In this document: positions 34,817-45,787 of the stretch, one piece after another | Layout: the number at the start of each line of letters is the position of its first letter | Numbering within the stretch: position 1 is the first letter of the stretch | Assembly: GCA_946479745.1 (NCBI GenBank) | Contig: CAMLGZ010000002.1 | Coordinates: 186,001 to 250,000 of the forward strand | Reading direction: 5' to 3' | Length of the DNA stretch: 64,000 nt | Source: an uncultured Pseudoxanthomonas sp. | Lineage (GTDB): Bacteria; Pseudomonadota; Gammaproteobacteria; Xanthomonadales; Xanthomonadaceae | Notes under the pieces: generated by a model | What the model was told of the DNA's origin: nothing | The model's database searches: none | The model's input: the letters and a program-made list of their open reading frames with translations, nothing else | Translations under genes and position numbers: made by a program

Positions 34817-35892
34817 AGACCCTGCCCTGGCTGAATCCCGCCCGCGCGCACGCGCTGCAGAAAGCGCTGTCCGAACGCATCCTGATCATCGATGGCGCCA
34901 TGGGCACCATGATCCAGCGCCATCGACTGGAGGAAGCCGATTATCGCGGCGAGCGTTTCGCCGACGGCTTCGACAGCGCCCATGTCCATGACGGCCAGTG
35001 CGGCCACGACTTGAAGGGCAACAACGACCTGCTGCTGTTGAGCAAGCCGGAAGTCATCGCCGGTGTGCATACCGAATATCTGGAAGCCGGCGCCGATCTG
35101 GTCGAGACCAATACCTTCAACGCGACCTCCATCAGTCAGGCCGACTACCACCTGGAGCACCTGGTCTACGAATTGAACAAGGAAGGCGCCCGGGTGGCCC
35201 GCGCCTGCTGCGACGCTGTCGAAGCCAAGACGCCGGGCAAGCCCCGCTTCGTCATCGGCGTGCTCGGCCCCACCAGCCGTACCGCTTCCATCAGTCCCGA
35301 CGTCAACGATCCGGGCTACCGCAACACCAACTTCGACGAACTGCGGGCTACCTACCGCGAGGCGATCGAAGGACTGATCGACGGCGGCGCGGACACGATC
35401 ATGGTGGAAACCATTTTCGACACGCTCAACGCCAAGGCTGCGCTGTACGCGGTGGAAGAAGTATTCGAGGCGCGCGGCGGCCGTCTTCCGGTGATGATTT
35501 CCGGCACCATCACCGACGCGTCGGGACGCACGCTTTCCGGCCAGACCGCCGAGGCGTTCTATGCTTCCGTGGCGCACGGCAAGCCGTTGTCGGTGGGCCT
35601 GAACTGCGCATTGGGTGCCAAAGACTTGCGCGAGCATGTGGAGACGCTGGCGCGCGTGGCCGACGGTTATGTCAGTGCGCATCCCAATGCCGGTTTGCCC
35701 AATGCCTTCGGCGAGTACGACGAGACTCCAGAAGAGATGGCGGCCACATTGAAGGAGTTCGCCGAATCCGGATTGCTCAATCTGGTAGGCGGCTGCTGCG
35801 GTACGACTCCGGCGCACATAAAAGCCATTGCCGAAGCCGTCGAGGCTATTGCGCCGCGCCGGTTGCCTGTTGCGTTTGCGCATGCTGCCTGA
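34813..35892 (+). CDS. metH: Methionine synthase, homocysteine-binding part (split MetH)
   Basis: Zinc-dependent homocysteine S-methyltransferase domain of 359 aa, equivalent to the N-terminal module of E. coli MetH (about residues 1-350). The thiolate-activating zinc ligands are Cys265 ('GLNCALGA') and Cys328/Cys329 ('[10 protein letters not shown]'). It starts with the family sequence '[15 protein letters not shown]' and includes '[16 protein letters not shown]'. It stops before the pterin-binding module, which is encoded separately 181 nt downstream, the gap holding a palindromic repeat. The two proteins must associate to catalyse methyl transfer. It overlaps the ArsR-methyltransferase gene by 4 nt. 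Confidence 0.95.
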   Translation: MKTLPWLNPARAHALQKALSERILIIDGAMGTMIQRHRLEEADYRGERFADGFDSAHVHDGQCGHDLKGNNDLLLLSKPEVIAGVHTEYLEAGADLVETNTFNATSISQADYHLEHLVYELNKEGARVARACCDAVEAKTPGKPRFVIGVLGPTSRTASISPDVNDPGYRNTNFDELRATYREAIEGLIDGGADTIMVETIFDTLNAKAALYAVEEVFEARGGRLPVMISGTITDASGRTLSGQTAEAFYASVAHGKPLSVGLNCALGAKDLREHVETLARVADGYVSAHPNAGLPNAFGEYDETPEEMAATLKEFAESGLLNLVGGCCGTTPAHIKAIAEAVEAIAPRRLPVAFAHAA

Positions 35893-35917
35893 TTCGAGCC
35901 CGAAAAGATCGACTGCG

Positions 35918-36023
35918 CGTAGGTCGGGGCTACGCCCCCGACGGCTCTTGCCCGTGCACACGAACGTCGGGGACGTAGGATCCGTCCGGGCGAAAGGCGT
36001 CGGGGGCGTAGCCCCGACCTACC
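35918..36023. repeat. Palindromic repeat between the two metH genes
   Basis: Outer arms GCGTAGGTCGGGGCTACGCC and its inverse ending at 36023, with an inner copy related to the arm around 35964-35990 (GTCGGGGACGTAGGATCCG). It is the longest member of the GTAGGTCGGGG family in the window and fills most of the gap between the two halves of metH. Confidence 0.85.
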
Positions 36024-36072
36024 CGTTGACACACGGCGATACGCGCCGATTCGTTTTCAAAGAATTTTCCCT

Positions 36073-38871
<2,799 letters not shown>

Positions 38872-38889
38872 GTGTGCAATGACAGGAAA

Positions 38890-38999
38890 CCCCGTTCGTG
38901 GTGAGCCTGTCGAACCACGCTTTTTGAGCAAAAAGTGAACTATTGCGGGCTGGCGAACTGCGCCAACAGCGTAGTTCGACAGGCTCACCACGAACGGGA
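38890..38999. repeat. Paired inverted repeat (CCCGTTCGTGGTGAGCCTGT type)
   Basis: Inverted copies at 38890-38919 and about 38971-38999 of a 29-bp unit (GTTCGTGGTGAGCCTGTCGA core). It lies between metH and the next gene, a possible terminator; the loop contains GCTTTTTGAGC. Confidence 0.85.
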
Positions 39000-39047
39000 T
39001 CTAGGTGCCAGGCCTACCAGAACTGAAAAGATAATCCGGACCCACAC

Positions 39048-39752
39048 ATGGACGTTATCGAAGATCATTCCCAATCCTCCAACGCAGCCTTCATCCGCAA
39101 ACACGCCGCCCCCGGCCGTATCGGCCTGTGCGGCGGCCGCGACTGGATCAACAAAGTCATCCGCAAAGCGCAAGCACCGCTGACCAACGACGGGCATCGC
39201 AGCCTGTGGTCGCACGCCTTCGTTTTCAGCGAACAGCGTCTGGACGGGCATTGGTGGGTGCTGGAGTCCGATCTGGACCTGCGCTACCGGCAAATCCGCC
39301 TGGGAGTGCAGGAAAATCGCGCCGACCGTTACTTCGACGACGAGTTGTTCCCGAATCTCGCCATTCTCGACTTCGGACTGGACGAAACCAAAACCCGCCA
39401 GGTTCAGATCGCCGGACTGGACTTGCTGTCCGGGCTTTCCAGCTATTCGCTCAGCGAACTGGTCGGCACCCTGTTCGCCATGCACAGCACCCGCCTGCGC
39501 AAGCGCGACAACCTGCTGGCCAAGGAAGGTGCGTTGTATTGCTCGGCGATGGTGCAGCATTGCTACGCGGCAGCCGGCGTGGAGTTCATTCCCGGCGTGC
39601 ATGGCAAGAACATCGCGCCGCAGGACATCTACGACTCCGTACTTCCGCATCAAACCCATTCGCTGATACGCGACCTCGGCATTTCGAGCCTGCGCCGTTT
39701 TGCGCATGAAGCCAGCGAACTGCTCAACACGCCGGTCGAGGATCTGCTCTGA
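39048..39752 (+). CDS. Putative permuted papain-like amidase (YiiX/YaeF-type)
   Basis: 234-aa protein with no signal peptide. The best hint is a His in 'LWSHAFVFSEQRLDG' followed by a Glu in 'WWVLESDLD' and, about 110 residues later, a Cys in 'GALYCSAMVQHCYAAAG'. This His-first, Cys-later order is that of the permuted papain-fold NlpC/P60 relatives of the YiiX/YaeF type, and 'RIGLCGGRDWINKVIRKAQ' fits the entry strand and helix. I therefore call a putative amidase or acyltransferase with modest confidence. It ends 13 nt before an MFS gene, so the two are likely co-transcribed. Confidence 0.6.
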   Translation: MDVIEDHSQSSNAAFIRKHAAPGRIGLCGGRDWINKVIRKAQAPLTNDGHRSLWSHAFVFSEQRLDGHWWVLESDLDLRYRQIRLGVQENRADRYFDDELFPNLAILDFGLDETKTRQVQIAGLDLLSGLSSYSLSELVGTLFAMHSTRLRKRDNLLAKEGALYCSAMVQHCYAAAGVEFIPGVHGKNIAPQDIYDSVLPHQTHSLIRDLGISSLRRFAHEASELLNTPVEDLL

Positions 39753-39765
39753 GCCGTCCGCCGCC

Positions 39766-40965
39766 ATGACCGACGCCGCCACGCGGACGGCCGCGGATGT
39801 GCGCGTACCCATGGTTCGCCTGTCCAGCTTCTATTTCGCCTACTACGCCGCGCTGGGCGCGTTCACACCGTACTGGAGCCTGTACCTGAAGTCGCGCGGC
39901 ATGGAAGTCGCCGCGATCAGCGTGCTGATGAGCCTGTGGTACGCCACCCGTATCGTCGCGCCCAGCACCTGGACCACACTGGCGGCGCGTTCGCTGCATC
40001 CGATCCGCTGGCTGCGTCTGGGCTGCCTGCTGACATTGGCCAGCTTCGCCGCTTTTCTGATGCCGCTGGATTTCATCGGCCTGTTCGCGGTGATGTGCGC
40101 GTTCTGCTTCGCCTACAACGCAGTGATGCCGCAGTTCGAATCGATCACCATGTCGCACCTGGGCGTGCGCAGCGATCGCTACGGGCATATCCGCGTCTGG
40201 GGTTCCATCGGCTTCATCGCGGTGGTCTCGGTGTTCGGCGTATTGCTGGACCATTTCGGAGTGGGCACCCTGCCCTGGCTGATGCTGCCGTTGCTGGCCG
40301 GGTTGCTGGCATCGTCTTTCGCCAATAACTACGCGCATCCTGTCGAAGAAGTCCACGACGAGAACCACGTAGGCTTCCGCGCACGATTGAAGCGCCCGCA
40401 AGTGATCGCCTTCTTCGTGGCGGCGTTTCTGGCCCAGGTCTCCTTCGGTCCGTACTACACGTTCTTTTCGATCTACCTGACCGAGCACCATTACTCGGCG
40501 ACCATGCTGGGGGTGTTCTGGACCGTGGGTGTGCTGGTGGAGATCGGGGTGTTTTTTCTCTCCAGCCGCATCTTCCGGCGCTGGGACGCCGGCAAAGTGC
40601 TGATGTTCGCCCTGCTGAGCGCGGCATTGCGCTGGTGGGCGACGGCGCTTTGGCCCGACAACATTCCGGTGATGGTCGCAGCGCAACTGACCCACGCGCT
40701 CAACTTCGGCGCGTTCTTCGCCGCAGTGATGCAGTTGCTCGTGCGTTTTTTCCCGGGGCGCATGAATGGCCATGGGCAAGGCGTTTTCTACGGCCTGTCC
40801 TCCGGCGTAGGCGGCGTGATCGGCGCACTGACCGCCGGGCAGTTGTGGCACTTCGGCGGCAATGTCGCGTTTCTGGCGGCGGGTTGCTTCGCGCTGCTGG
40901 CTGCCGTCATCGCTTGGCATTGGCTGGTTCGGCCAGCCCCCGCGCGATTACCGGACCATATGTAG
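39766..40965 (+). CDS. MFS transporter (MFS_1-like, 12 TM)
   Basis: Major facilitator of 399 aa with 12 predicted TM segments and the 'MFS_1-like' (nucleoside/phenylpropionate-permease-like) start 'VRLSSFYFAYYAALGAFTPYWSLYLKSRGM'. The loop 'GVRSDRYGHIRVWGSIGFI' matches the R-x-x-G-S-x-x-F motif of that branch. The substrate is unknown. I start at ATG 39766 ('MTDAATRT'), because the upstream frame overlaps the previous gene. The stop TAG (40963-40965) lies inside the palindromic repeat that follows, as for sbcB. Confidence 0.9.
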   Translation: MTDAATRTAADVRVPMVRLSSFYFAYYAALGAFTPYWSLYLKSRGMEVAAISVLMSLWYATRIVAPSTWTTLAARSLHPIRWLRLGCLLTLASFAAFLMPLDFIGLFAVMCAFCFAYNAVMPQFESITMSHLGVRSDRYGHIRVWGSIGFIAVVSVFGVLLDHFGVGTLPWLMLPLLAGLLASSFANNYAHPVEEVHDENHVGFRARLKRPQVIAFFVAAFLAQVSFGPYYTFFSIYLTEHHYSATMLGVFWTVGVLVEIGVFFLSSRIFRRWDAGKVLMFALLSAALRWWATALWPDNIPVMVAAQLTHALNFGAFFAAVMQLLVRFFPGRMNGHGQGVFYGLSSGVGGVIGALTAGQLWHFGGNVAFLAAGCFALLAAVIAWHWLVRPAPARLPDHM

Positions 40966-41035
40966 GAGCGACGCAAGTCGCGAAGCTCTTAGCGCTCCAG
41001 TTGTTCACTGCTTCGCGACTTGCGTCGCTCCTACA
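40961..41035. repeat. Paired palindromic repeat overlapping the MFS stop codon
   Basis: Arms TGTAGGAGCGACGCAAGTCG and its inverse, ending at about 41035, between convergent MFS and DUF2058 genes. TAG 40963-40965 is the MFS stop codon. It is likely a two-way terminator. Confidence 0.9.
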
Positions 41036-41044
41036 ACGGCCCGA

Positions 41045-41752
41045 TCACCAAATCAGATCATCGGGCACTTGATACTGCGGATCTGCATAAGGATCGTCGC
41101 CAGCAGGCGCATCCGGATCCACCTTCAAAGCCACGCATGCCGGGAAGATGCTTTCGGCTTCGGCCAACAGTGCCGCGGCGACCAGCAGATAGCGGCCATT
41201 CTGCTGCAATACGCCCAGTTCGCCCGCATTGAGCGCTTTCAACTGCTCTGCGTTGACGTGGATACGCTTGATCTTGCCGCCGTAGGGGAAATGCCGCGCG
41301 ATTTCCGCATTGGGATCGTTCAACGACTTGCCCTTCAACAATTCCTCGACACGCGCTTTCGCTTCGCGCCGCACTCGCGCCTCTTCCTGCTTCAGGCGCT
41401 CGGCTTCTATGCGTTCGTCCTTCTCCTTCTGCGCGCGGATGGCGTAAGCCTTGGCCAGATCCATTTCCTCTCGCGAACGTGCGGGCTTGGGCTGCGCAGC
41501 ACGAGGCGCATGGTTCGGCCTGACGCCCTGGCCCGGCCGACCGGCGGGTTTTCCCGCAGGCTTGTTATTGGCCTGCCTGCTGTCGGCGGGCCTGCTGTCG
41601 GCGGGCCTGCTGTCAGTGGGCCTGCCGTCGGCAGATCTGTTGCCGGGCCGGGAATCGGGCCTGCGGTCTGGCTTACGCTCGGGTTTGCGTTCGGGCTTCG
41701 GTGCCGGCTTGAAGCCCAGCCCCAGGAGTTGGTCGCGTAGGGAATCGGTCAT
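41045..41752 (-). CDS. DUF2058 family protein (YaiL-like)
   Basis: 235-aa protein of the DUF2058 family, described as nucleoprotein/polynucleotide-associated. The N-terminus 'MTDSLRDQLLGLGFK' is family-typical, as are the Lys/Glu-rich helix ('AKAYAIRAQKEKDERIEAERLKQEE') and the C-terminal domain 'ARHFPYGGKIKRIHVNAEQLKALNAGELGVLQQNGRYLLV'. Between them is a long basic, Pro/Ser/Arg/Asp-rich low-complexity region (residues about 15-90) encoded in part by 15-bp tandem repeats. Charge and disorder fit nucleic-acid binding; the function is not known. Confidence 0.85.
   Translation of the reverse strand: MTDSLRDQLLGLGFKPAPKPERKPERKPDRRPDSRPGNRSADGRPTDSRPADSRPADSRQANNKPAGKPAGRPGQGVRPNHAPRAAQPKPARSREEMDLAKAYAIRAQKEKDERIEAERLKQEEARVRREAKARVEELLKGKSLNDPNAEIARHFPYGGKIKRIHVNAEQLKALNAGELGVLQQNGRYLLVAAALLAEAESIFPACVALKVDPDAPAGDDPYADPQYQVPDDLIW
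41576..41634. repeat. 15-bp tandem repeat inside the DUF2058 gene
   Basis: Four adjoining units of CCTGCTGTCGGCGGG (the third and fourth with one or two changes, the last 14 bp) encode the repeating peptide Ser-Arg-Pro-Ala-Asp in the linker of the DUF2058 protein. The number of units is likely to vary between strains. Confidence 0.85.
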
Positions 41753-41823
41753 GGTCGTAGAAGATGGGGGGAAGTCGCCGATGCGCTGCCTGCGTCTATT
41801 GAAGCCAGGCGAACCGCAGCGTA

Positions 41824-42060
41824 TCAGTAGTGCGGCGGCGGTGGCTCGTCCGCGGCGTCGGCGTACAGCTCGGTTCGGACCTTGCGCAGATCGGACAGCA
41901 TGTTGCGCATCAGCTCGGACGTGCGGTTGCCTTCCGCACGCGCATCGGCGAGCGCCTCACTCAACTCGCCAAGCGCGTGCTCCTGGAAGGCGAGCCGGGT
42001 TTCCAGTTCGATCAGGCGTTGCTCCAGCGCGGGATCCAATGCTTTCGGATCACTCTGCAT
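41824..42060 (-). CDS. slyX: SlyX family protein
   Basis: Small coiled-coil protein of 78 aa. '[30 protein letters not shown]' is the SlyX heptad segment, and the C-terminus 'ADEPPPPHY' is the family's conserved Pro-rich end. Function unknown. The start is ATG at 42060 ('[10 protein letters not shown]'); a longer frame runs into the upstream gene and lacks homology. It overlaps the end of the UDP-glucose dehydrogenase gene by 11 nt on the same strand, so it is translationally coupled. Confidence 0.9.
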   Translation of the reverse strand: MQSDPKALDPALEQRLIELETRLAFQEHALGELSEALADARAEGNRTSELMRNMLSDLRKVRTELYADAADEPPPPHY

Positions 42061-43402
42061 GCACCGATCTCCCGCGGCCGATGCCGTAGTACGCCAGACC
42101 CGCCGCCTCGACTTCCGTGGGCTGATAAAGATTGCGGCCATCGAAAACGACCGCATCCCCCAGCGCCGCCTGCAAACTCGCGAAATCCGGGCTGCGGAAC
42201 TGTTTCCATTCGGTGACTACCACCAGCGCATCGGCCCCTTGCACCGCCGCCGTGGCCGAATCGCAAAGCACAAGATCGTCGCGCTCGCCGAAGATGCGGC
42301 TTGCCTCATGGGAAGCTTCGGGGTCGTAGGCGCGGACCAGAGCGCCGGCGCCCCACAGCTGCTCCAGCAAGCGACGGCTGGAAGCTTCGCGCATGTCGTC
42401 GGTATTGGGTTTGAAGGCAAGCCCCCAGACCGCGAAGGTCTTGCCGCGCACGCCTTCATCCTCGCCAAGGTCGTAGTGGCGCTGGATCAGCTCGAACAGA
42501 TGGCCTTTCTGCGATTCGTTGACCGCTTCCACCGCATTGAGCAGGCGCGCGTCGTACTGGTACTGTTGCGCGGTACGCGCCAGGGCCTGCACATCCTTGG
42601 GGAAGCAGGAACCGCCGTAACCCGCGCCGGGATAGATGAAATGCCAGCCGATGCGTGGATCCGAACCTATCCCGTGGCGTACGTGTTCGATATCGGCGCC
42701 CACACGTTCGGCGATATTGGCGATCTCGTTCATGAAGCTGATCTTGGTGGCCAGCATGGCGTTGGCCGCGTACTTGGTCAGCTCCGCAGAACGCACATCC
42801 ATCACCACGATGCGTTCGTGGTTGCGATTGAACGGCGCGTACAGGCGTTTCATCCTGTCGACGGCACGCGTGCCGTCGGCGCCGATCACGATGCGGTCGG
42901 GGCGCATGCAGTCGTTGACGGCATCGCCTTCTTTCAGGAATTCGGGGTTGGAAACCACATCGAAAGCTACATCGGACCCGCGCGATTGCAATTCCGAGGC
43001 GATGGCGGCGCGCACCTTGTCGGCCGTGCCTACCGGCACGGTGGACTTGTTGACCACCAGCGTGGGCCTGTCGATATATCGGCCGATCGTGCGCGCGACC
43101 GTGAGTACGTATTGCAGATCGGCGCTGCCGTCTTCGTCGGGCGGCGTGCCCACGGCGATGAACACCACCTCGCCATGAGCAATCGCCGCGGCGGCATCGG
43201 TGGTGAAATCCAGCCGGCCCGCCGCATGGTTGGCTTTCACCATGGGCTGCAGGCCAGGCTCGAAAATGGGCACTACGCCCTGTTTCAGACCTTGCACCTT
43301 GTCCGCGTCGATATCGACGCAGATCACGTCATGGCCTACCTCGGCCAGACAAGTGCCGGTAACCAGACCTACATAACCGGTTCCAAAAATCGCAATCCGC
43401 AT
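42050..43402 (-). CDS. ugd: UDP-glucose 6-dehydrogenase
   Basis: Cytosolic NAD-dependent enzyme of 450 aa making UDP-glucuronate for exopolysaccharide or LPS. N-terminal Rossmann motif '[17 protein letters not shown]', then '[15 protein letters not shown]', the middle '[12 protein letters not shown]' motif with catalytic Cys266, and the C-terminal UDP-binding '[20 protein letters not shown]'. Length and motifs are standard. It is followed by slyX with an 11-nt overlap. A gene encoding a periplasmic FKBP lies upstream on the same strand, 27 nt away. Confidence 0.97.
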   Translation of the reverse strand: MRIAIFGTGYVGLVTGTCLAEVGHDVICVDIDADKVQGLKQGVVPIFEPGLQPMVKANHAAGRLDFTTDAAAAIAHGEVVFIAVGTPPDEDGSADLQYVLTVARTIGRYIDRPTLVVNKSTVPVGTADKVRAAIASELQSRGSDVAFDVVSNPEFLKEGDAVNDCMRPDRIVIGADGTRAVDRMKRLYAPFNRNHERIVVMDVRSAELTKYAANAMLATKISFMNEIANIAERVGADIEHVRHGIGSDPRIGWHFIYPGAGYGGSCFPKDVQALARTAQQYQYDARLLNAVEAVNESQKGHLFELIQRHYDLGEDEGVRGKTFAVWGLAFKPNTDDMREASSRRLLEQLWGAGALVRAYDPEASHEASRIFGERDDLVLCDSATAAVQGADALVVVTEWKQFRSPDFASLQAALGDAVVFDGRNLYQPTEVEAAGLAYYGIGRGRSVHAE

Positions 43403-43429
43403 GGGGGGCTCACTGGATCAGTAAAGGGA

Positions 43430-44368
43430 CTACTGCAGGATACCCATCAGTTCGACATCAAATGTCAGCGTTGCGTCAGGACCGATCGGCCCCTGGCCGC
43501 CATTGGGGCCGTACGCCAGACTCGACGGGATCCAGAAACGGTACTTGGCGCCTACCGGCATCAGCGAAACGCCCTCGGTCCAGCCGGCGATGACCTGATT
43601 CAGGCCGAACTCAGCCGGTTGGCCACGCTGATAGGAACTGTCGAACACGGTGCCGTTGAGCAGCTTGCCTTCGTAGTTCACCCGCACGCGGCTCTGCGGC
43701 GTGGGACGCGCGCCGCTGCCCTGGCGCAGCACCATGTACTGCAAACCGGACGGCGTGGTGATGACGCCCTTCTCGCTCTTGTTCCTGGTCAGGAAAGCGG
43801 CCCCTTCCTCGCGGTTCTTCTGGCCGGCGGTGCTCTGTTTCCTGGTCATGTAGGCCTGCATGGTGGCCTGCGCTTCCTGCTCGGTCATCAACAGGGTGCC
43901 TTTGGCCAGCGAGCTGCGTACCGCCTGGATCAGTACCGGCAGGTCAAGCTCGTCTTTCAGCGGCGCCAGGGACGGGCCCACCGCGAAGCTGCCCAGCATC
44001 AGGCCCACTTTATCCTTGGCCACCGCCGGCGGCTGCGAACCCGGCGGCATACCGGGAACCGGCGCGCCCTGTTTCACGGCCAGGCTCATGCGCAGGGCTT
44101 CATCGGTCGCTTTGGCTTCGGCCTCGGTGATCAGCGGTTTTCCTCCGGCGAAGACGTTGCCGATGGCGCGTTCGAACGCGGCCATGTCGATGTATTCGCC
44201 GATCGGCTGGAAGGACCTGCCCACGTCCATGCCGACCGCGTAGCTGACCTTGTCCTTCTCCGTCACCAGCGCGTTCTTGCCGCCTTTCTCCTGTGCCGAC
44301 AAGTTGCCTCCCATCATCGCCAAAGTCGCCGCCATCAATGCGGCTACGCCGCGCATCGCCCGCTTCAT
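43430..44368 (-). CDS. FKBP-type peptidyl-prolyl isomerase, periplasmic, with duplicated N-domain
   Basis: 312-aa prolyl isomerase with an N-terminal signal peptide ('AALMAATLAMMGGNLSAQ'). The catalytic FKBP domain is C-terminal (about 205-312): 'VRVNYEGKLLNGTVFDSS', 'VIAGWTEGVSLMPVGAKYRFWIPSSLAYGP'. Before it are two similar segments, each starting 'KDKV' and ending in an EAxA helix: about 38-100 ('KVSYAVGMDVGRSFQ' ... 'LITEAEAKATDEAL') and about 118-185 ('KVGLMLGSFAVGPSL' ... 'LMTEQEAQATMQAY'). Each resembles the FKBP_N dimerisation domain of FkpA/Mip, which is normally single. It probably folds outer-membrane or periplasmic proteins. Confidence 0.92.
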   Translation of the reverse strand: MKRAMRGVAALMAATLAMMGGNLSAQEKGGKNALVTEKDKVSYAVGMDVGRSFQPIGEYIDMAAFERAIGNVFAGGKPLITEAEAKATDEALRMSLAVKQGAPVPGMPPGSQPPAVAKDKVGLMLGSFAVGPSLAPLKDELDLPVLIQAVRSSLAKGTLLMTEQEAQATMQAYMTRKQSTAGQKNREEGAAFLTRNKSEKGVITTPSGLQYMVLRQGSGARPTPQSRVRVNYEGKLLNGTVFDSSYQRGQPAEFGLNQVIAGWTEGVSLMPVGAKYRFWIPSSLAYGPNGGQGPIGPDATLTFDVELMGILQ

Positions 44369-44452
44369 GCTAACTCCCGAATAGTAGGACCCGACGCCGA
44401 TACCCGGCGCAATGCGGATATTGTCGCATGCACGGCTCCAATGACGTGGCGC

Positions 44453-45013
44453 TTATTTGCCGGGACGCTTTGCCTTCAGTTCGCGTTCTATCGCAGCCAC
44501 CAGCGCCGCATCGTCCGGCTTGACCTTGCTGGGGAAAGTCGCCACTACCGTGCCATCGCGCGCGATCAGATATTTGTGGAAATTCCAGCCCGGAGACACG
44601 CCGGTCTCTTTCGCCAGCTCGCGATACAGCGGTGTGGTTTCGTCGCCCTTGACGTGCACCTTTTCGAACATCGGGAACTTCACCCCATAGGTAAGCGTGC
44701 AGAACTCCTTGATCTGCGCTTCCTCGCCCGGCTCCTGGCCCATGAAGTCGTTGGAAGGAAAGCCCAGCACGGTGAAGCCGCGCGCCGCGTACTTCCGCTG
44801 CAGCGCCTCAAGGCCCTCGTACTGGGGGGTGAAACCGCACTTGCTGGCGGTGTTGACCACCAGGATGACCTCGCCGCCATAGCTTTCCTTCAGGTTCACG
44901 GCGGTCTTGCCCGCCAGCGTCCGGTAGTTCTGGTCGAGCAGATCTTGCGCCACGACGTTCTGACCGGCCATCAAGAGACCGGCGAATATCAACGTTTTCA
45001 ATATGTTAGGCAT
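44453..45013 (-). CDS. Glutathione peroxidase family protein, exported
   Basis: 186-aa thiol peroxidase of the glutathione-peroxidase family with a signal peptide ('ILKTLIFAGLLMAGQNVVAQ'), so it acts in the periplasm. The peroxidatic Cys is in 'NTASKCGFTPQYEGLE', replacing selenocysteine; 'LGFPSNDFMGQEPG' carries the conserved Asn/Gln, and 'WNFHKYLIARDG' the Trp of the active site. Members with Cys generally use thioredoxin rather than glutathione. It sits between the FKBP gene and the divergent YtrA operon and probably shares the region upstream with that operon's promoter. Confidence 0.93.
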   Translation of the reverse strand: MPNILKTLIFAGLLMAGQNVVAQDLLDQNYRTLAGKTAVNLKESYGGEVILVVNTASKCGFTPQYEGLEALQRKYAARGFTVLGFPSNDFMGQEPGEEAQIKEFCTLTYGVKFPMFEKVHVKGDETTPLYRELAKETGVSPGWNFHKYLIARDGTVVATFPSKVKPDDAALVAAIERELKAKRPGK

Positions 45014-45085
45014 AATAAGAACACCCTGGGGGGGAACCGGCAGGCAGTATGCCTTCAGTTGGGGTCACAAAGTTGACATGACCTA

Positions 45086-45113
45086 TTGACGTGTCGTGAT
45101 TAGGTGTTATAGT
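45086..45113 (+). promoter_or_regulatory. Promoter of the YtrA/ABC operon
   Basis: TTGACG (45086-45091) and TATAGT (45108-45113) separated by 16 bp, just before the operator. The predicted start gives a 5' leader of about 30 nt before ATG 45152. Confidence 0.55.
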
Positions 45114-45126
45114 TCAATACAACACC
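45103..45126. promoter_or_regulatory. YtrA-type operator GGTG-N16-CACC
   Basis: GGTG (45103-45106) and CACC (45123-45126) are exactly 16 bp apart, and the inner bases also form an imperfect palindrome (GTGTTATAG ... AATACAACAC). It covers the -10 of the operon that begins with the 86-aa protein and encodes a YtrA-family repressor. A GGTG-N16-CACC site has been described for the Xanthomonas citri YtrA regulator (from memory). Confidence 0.7.
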
Positions 45127-45151
45127 ACTCACCCAACGCAGCGGGGGTCCC

Positions 45152-45412
45152 ATGAACCACAAGCTATTCACCACACTGTCCAGCCTCTCGATCAGCAGCG
45201 CACTGCTGGCCGTGGGCCTGATGGCCAACGGCGAGGCTGCCCGCCTGCCGGACCCCGTCAGCGACAGTTCCCTGGTCGAATCCGTCGAAACCGGCGCCGT
45301 GCAGGCGACCGAAGAAGTGGTGGCCCCGGTTGAGCGAAAACACCGTCGCGGCCGTTCTTCGCTGTCGATGCCCTACTTCTCCTTCGCCCAATCACTGCGC
45401 CCGCGGGGCTGA
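45152..45412 (+). CDS. Small secreted basic protein, operon leader
   Basis: 86-aa protein that I do not recognise. It has a signal peptide (hydrophobic 'SISSALLAVGLMANGEAA'), an acidic stretch ('DPVSDSSLVESVETGAVQATEE') and a very basic tail ('VERKHRRGRSSLSMPYFS'). A GGGGG ribosome site precedes ATG 45152. It is the first gene after the operator and ends 3 nt before the GntR gene, so it is co-regulated with the ABC transporter. It could be a substrate or a regulator of the transporter, or a small envelope protein; nothing in the sequence decides. Confidence 0.7.
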   Translation: MNHKLFTTLSSLSISSALLAVGLMANGEAARLPDPVSDSSLVESVETGAVQATEEVVAPVERKHRRGRSSLSMPYFSFAQSLRPRG

Positions 45413-45415
45413 ACC

Positions 45416-45787
45416 ATGATGACTCTTACTTCTATCCAGTGGAGCGACGGCGCTCCCATTTACCGCCAGCTGAAGGATCGCGTGATCGCGATGATGCTGG
45501 ACGGTGTGCTCAAGCCGGGTGATGCCTTGCCCTCGGTGCGCCAGGTGGCGGCCGAGTACCAGCTGAACCCGATCACCGTCTCGCGCGCCTATCAGGAACT
45601 GGCGGACGAGGCACTCGTCGAAAAACGTAGAGGACTGGGGATGTTTGTCACCGACGAAGCCGCAAAGAAACTGCTCGTTAGCGAGCGCGAACGATTCCTG
45701 CACGATGAATGGCCGGCGGTCGCCGAGCGCATCAACCGTCTGGGTCTGTCCACCGAAGAGTTGCTGCGCCAGGGGGGTGCCAAATGA
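45416..45787 (+). CDS. ytrA: GntR-family transcriptional regulator, YtrA subfamily
   Basis: Short GntR protein of 123 aa. The winged helix is at residues 20-80 ('LPSVRQVAAEYQLNPITVSRAYQELADEALVEKRRGLGMFV'), and only about 40 residues follow, which is the compact dimerisation tail of YtrA proteins, not the FadR or HutC domain. YtrA regulators repress a neighbouring ABC transporter operon and are often released by cell-envelope antibiotics. The following genes are an ABC ATPase (overlapping by 4 nt) and a permease, and the operon carries a GGTG-N16-CACC operator. ATG 45419 is an alternative start. Confidence 0.9.
   Translation: MMTLTSIQWSDGAPIYRQLKDRVIAMMLDGVLKPGDALPSVRQVAAEYQLNPITVSRAYQELADEALVEKRRGLGMFVTDEAAKKLLVSERERFLHDEWPAVAERINRLGLSTEELLRQGGAK

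Noticed and set aside
44453..45013. Selenocysteine in the glutathione peroxidase
   Set aside because: The active-site codon is an ordinary Cys codon (in 'ASKCGFTP') and there is no in-frame UGA.
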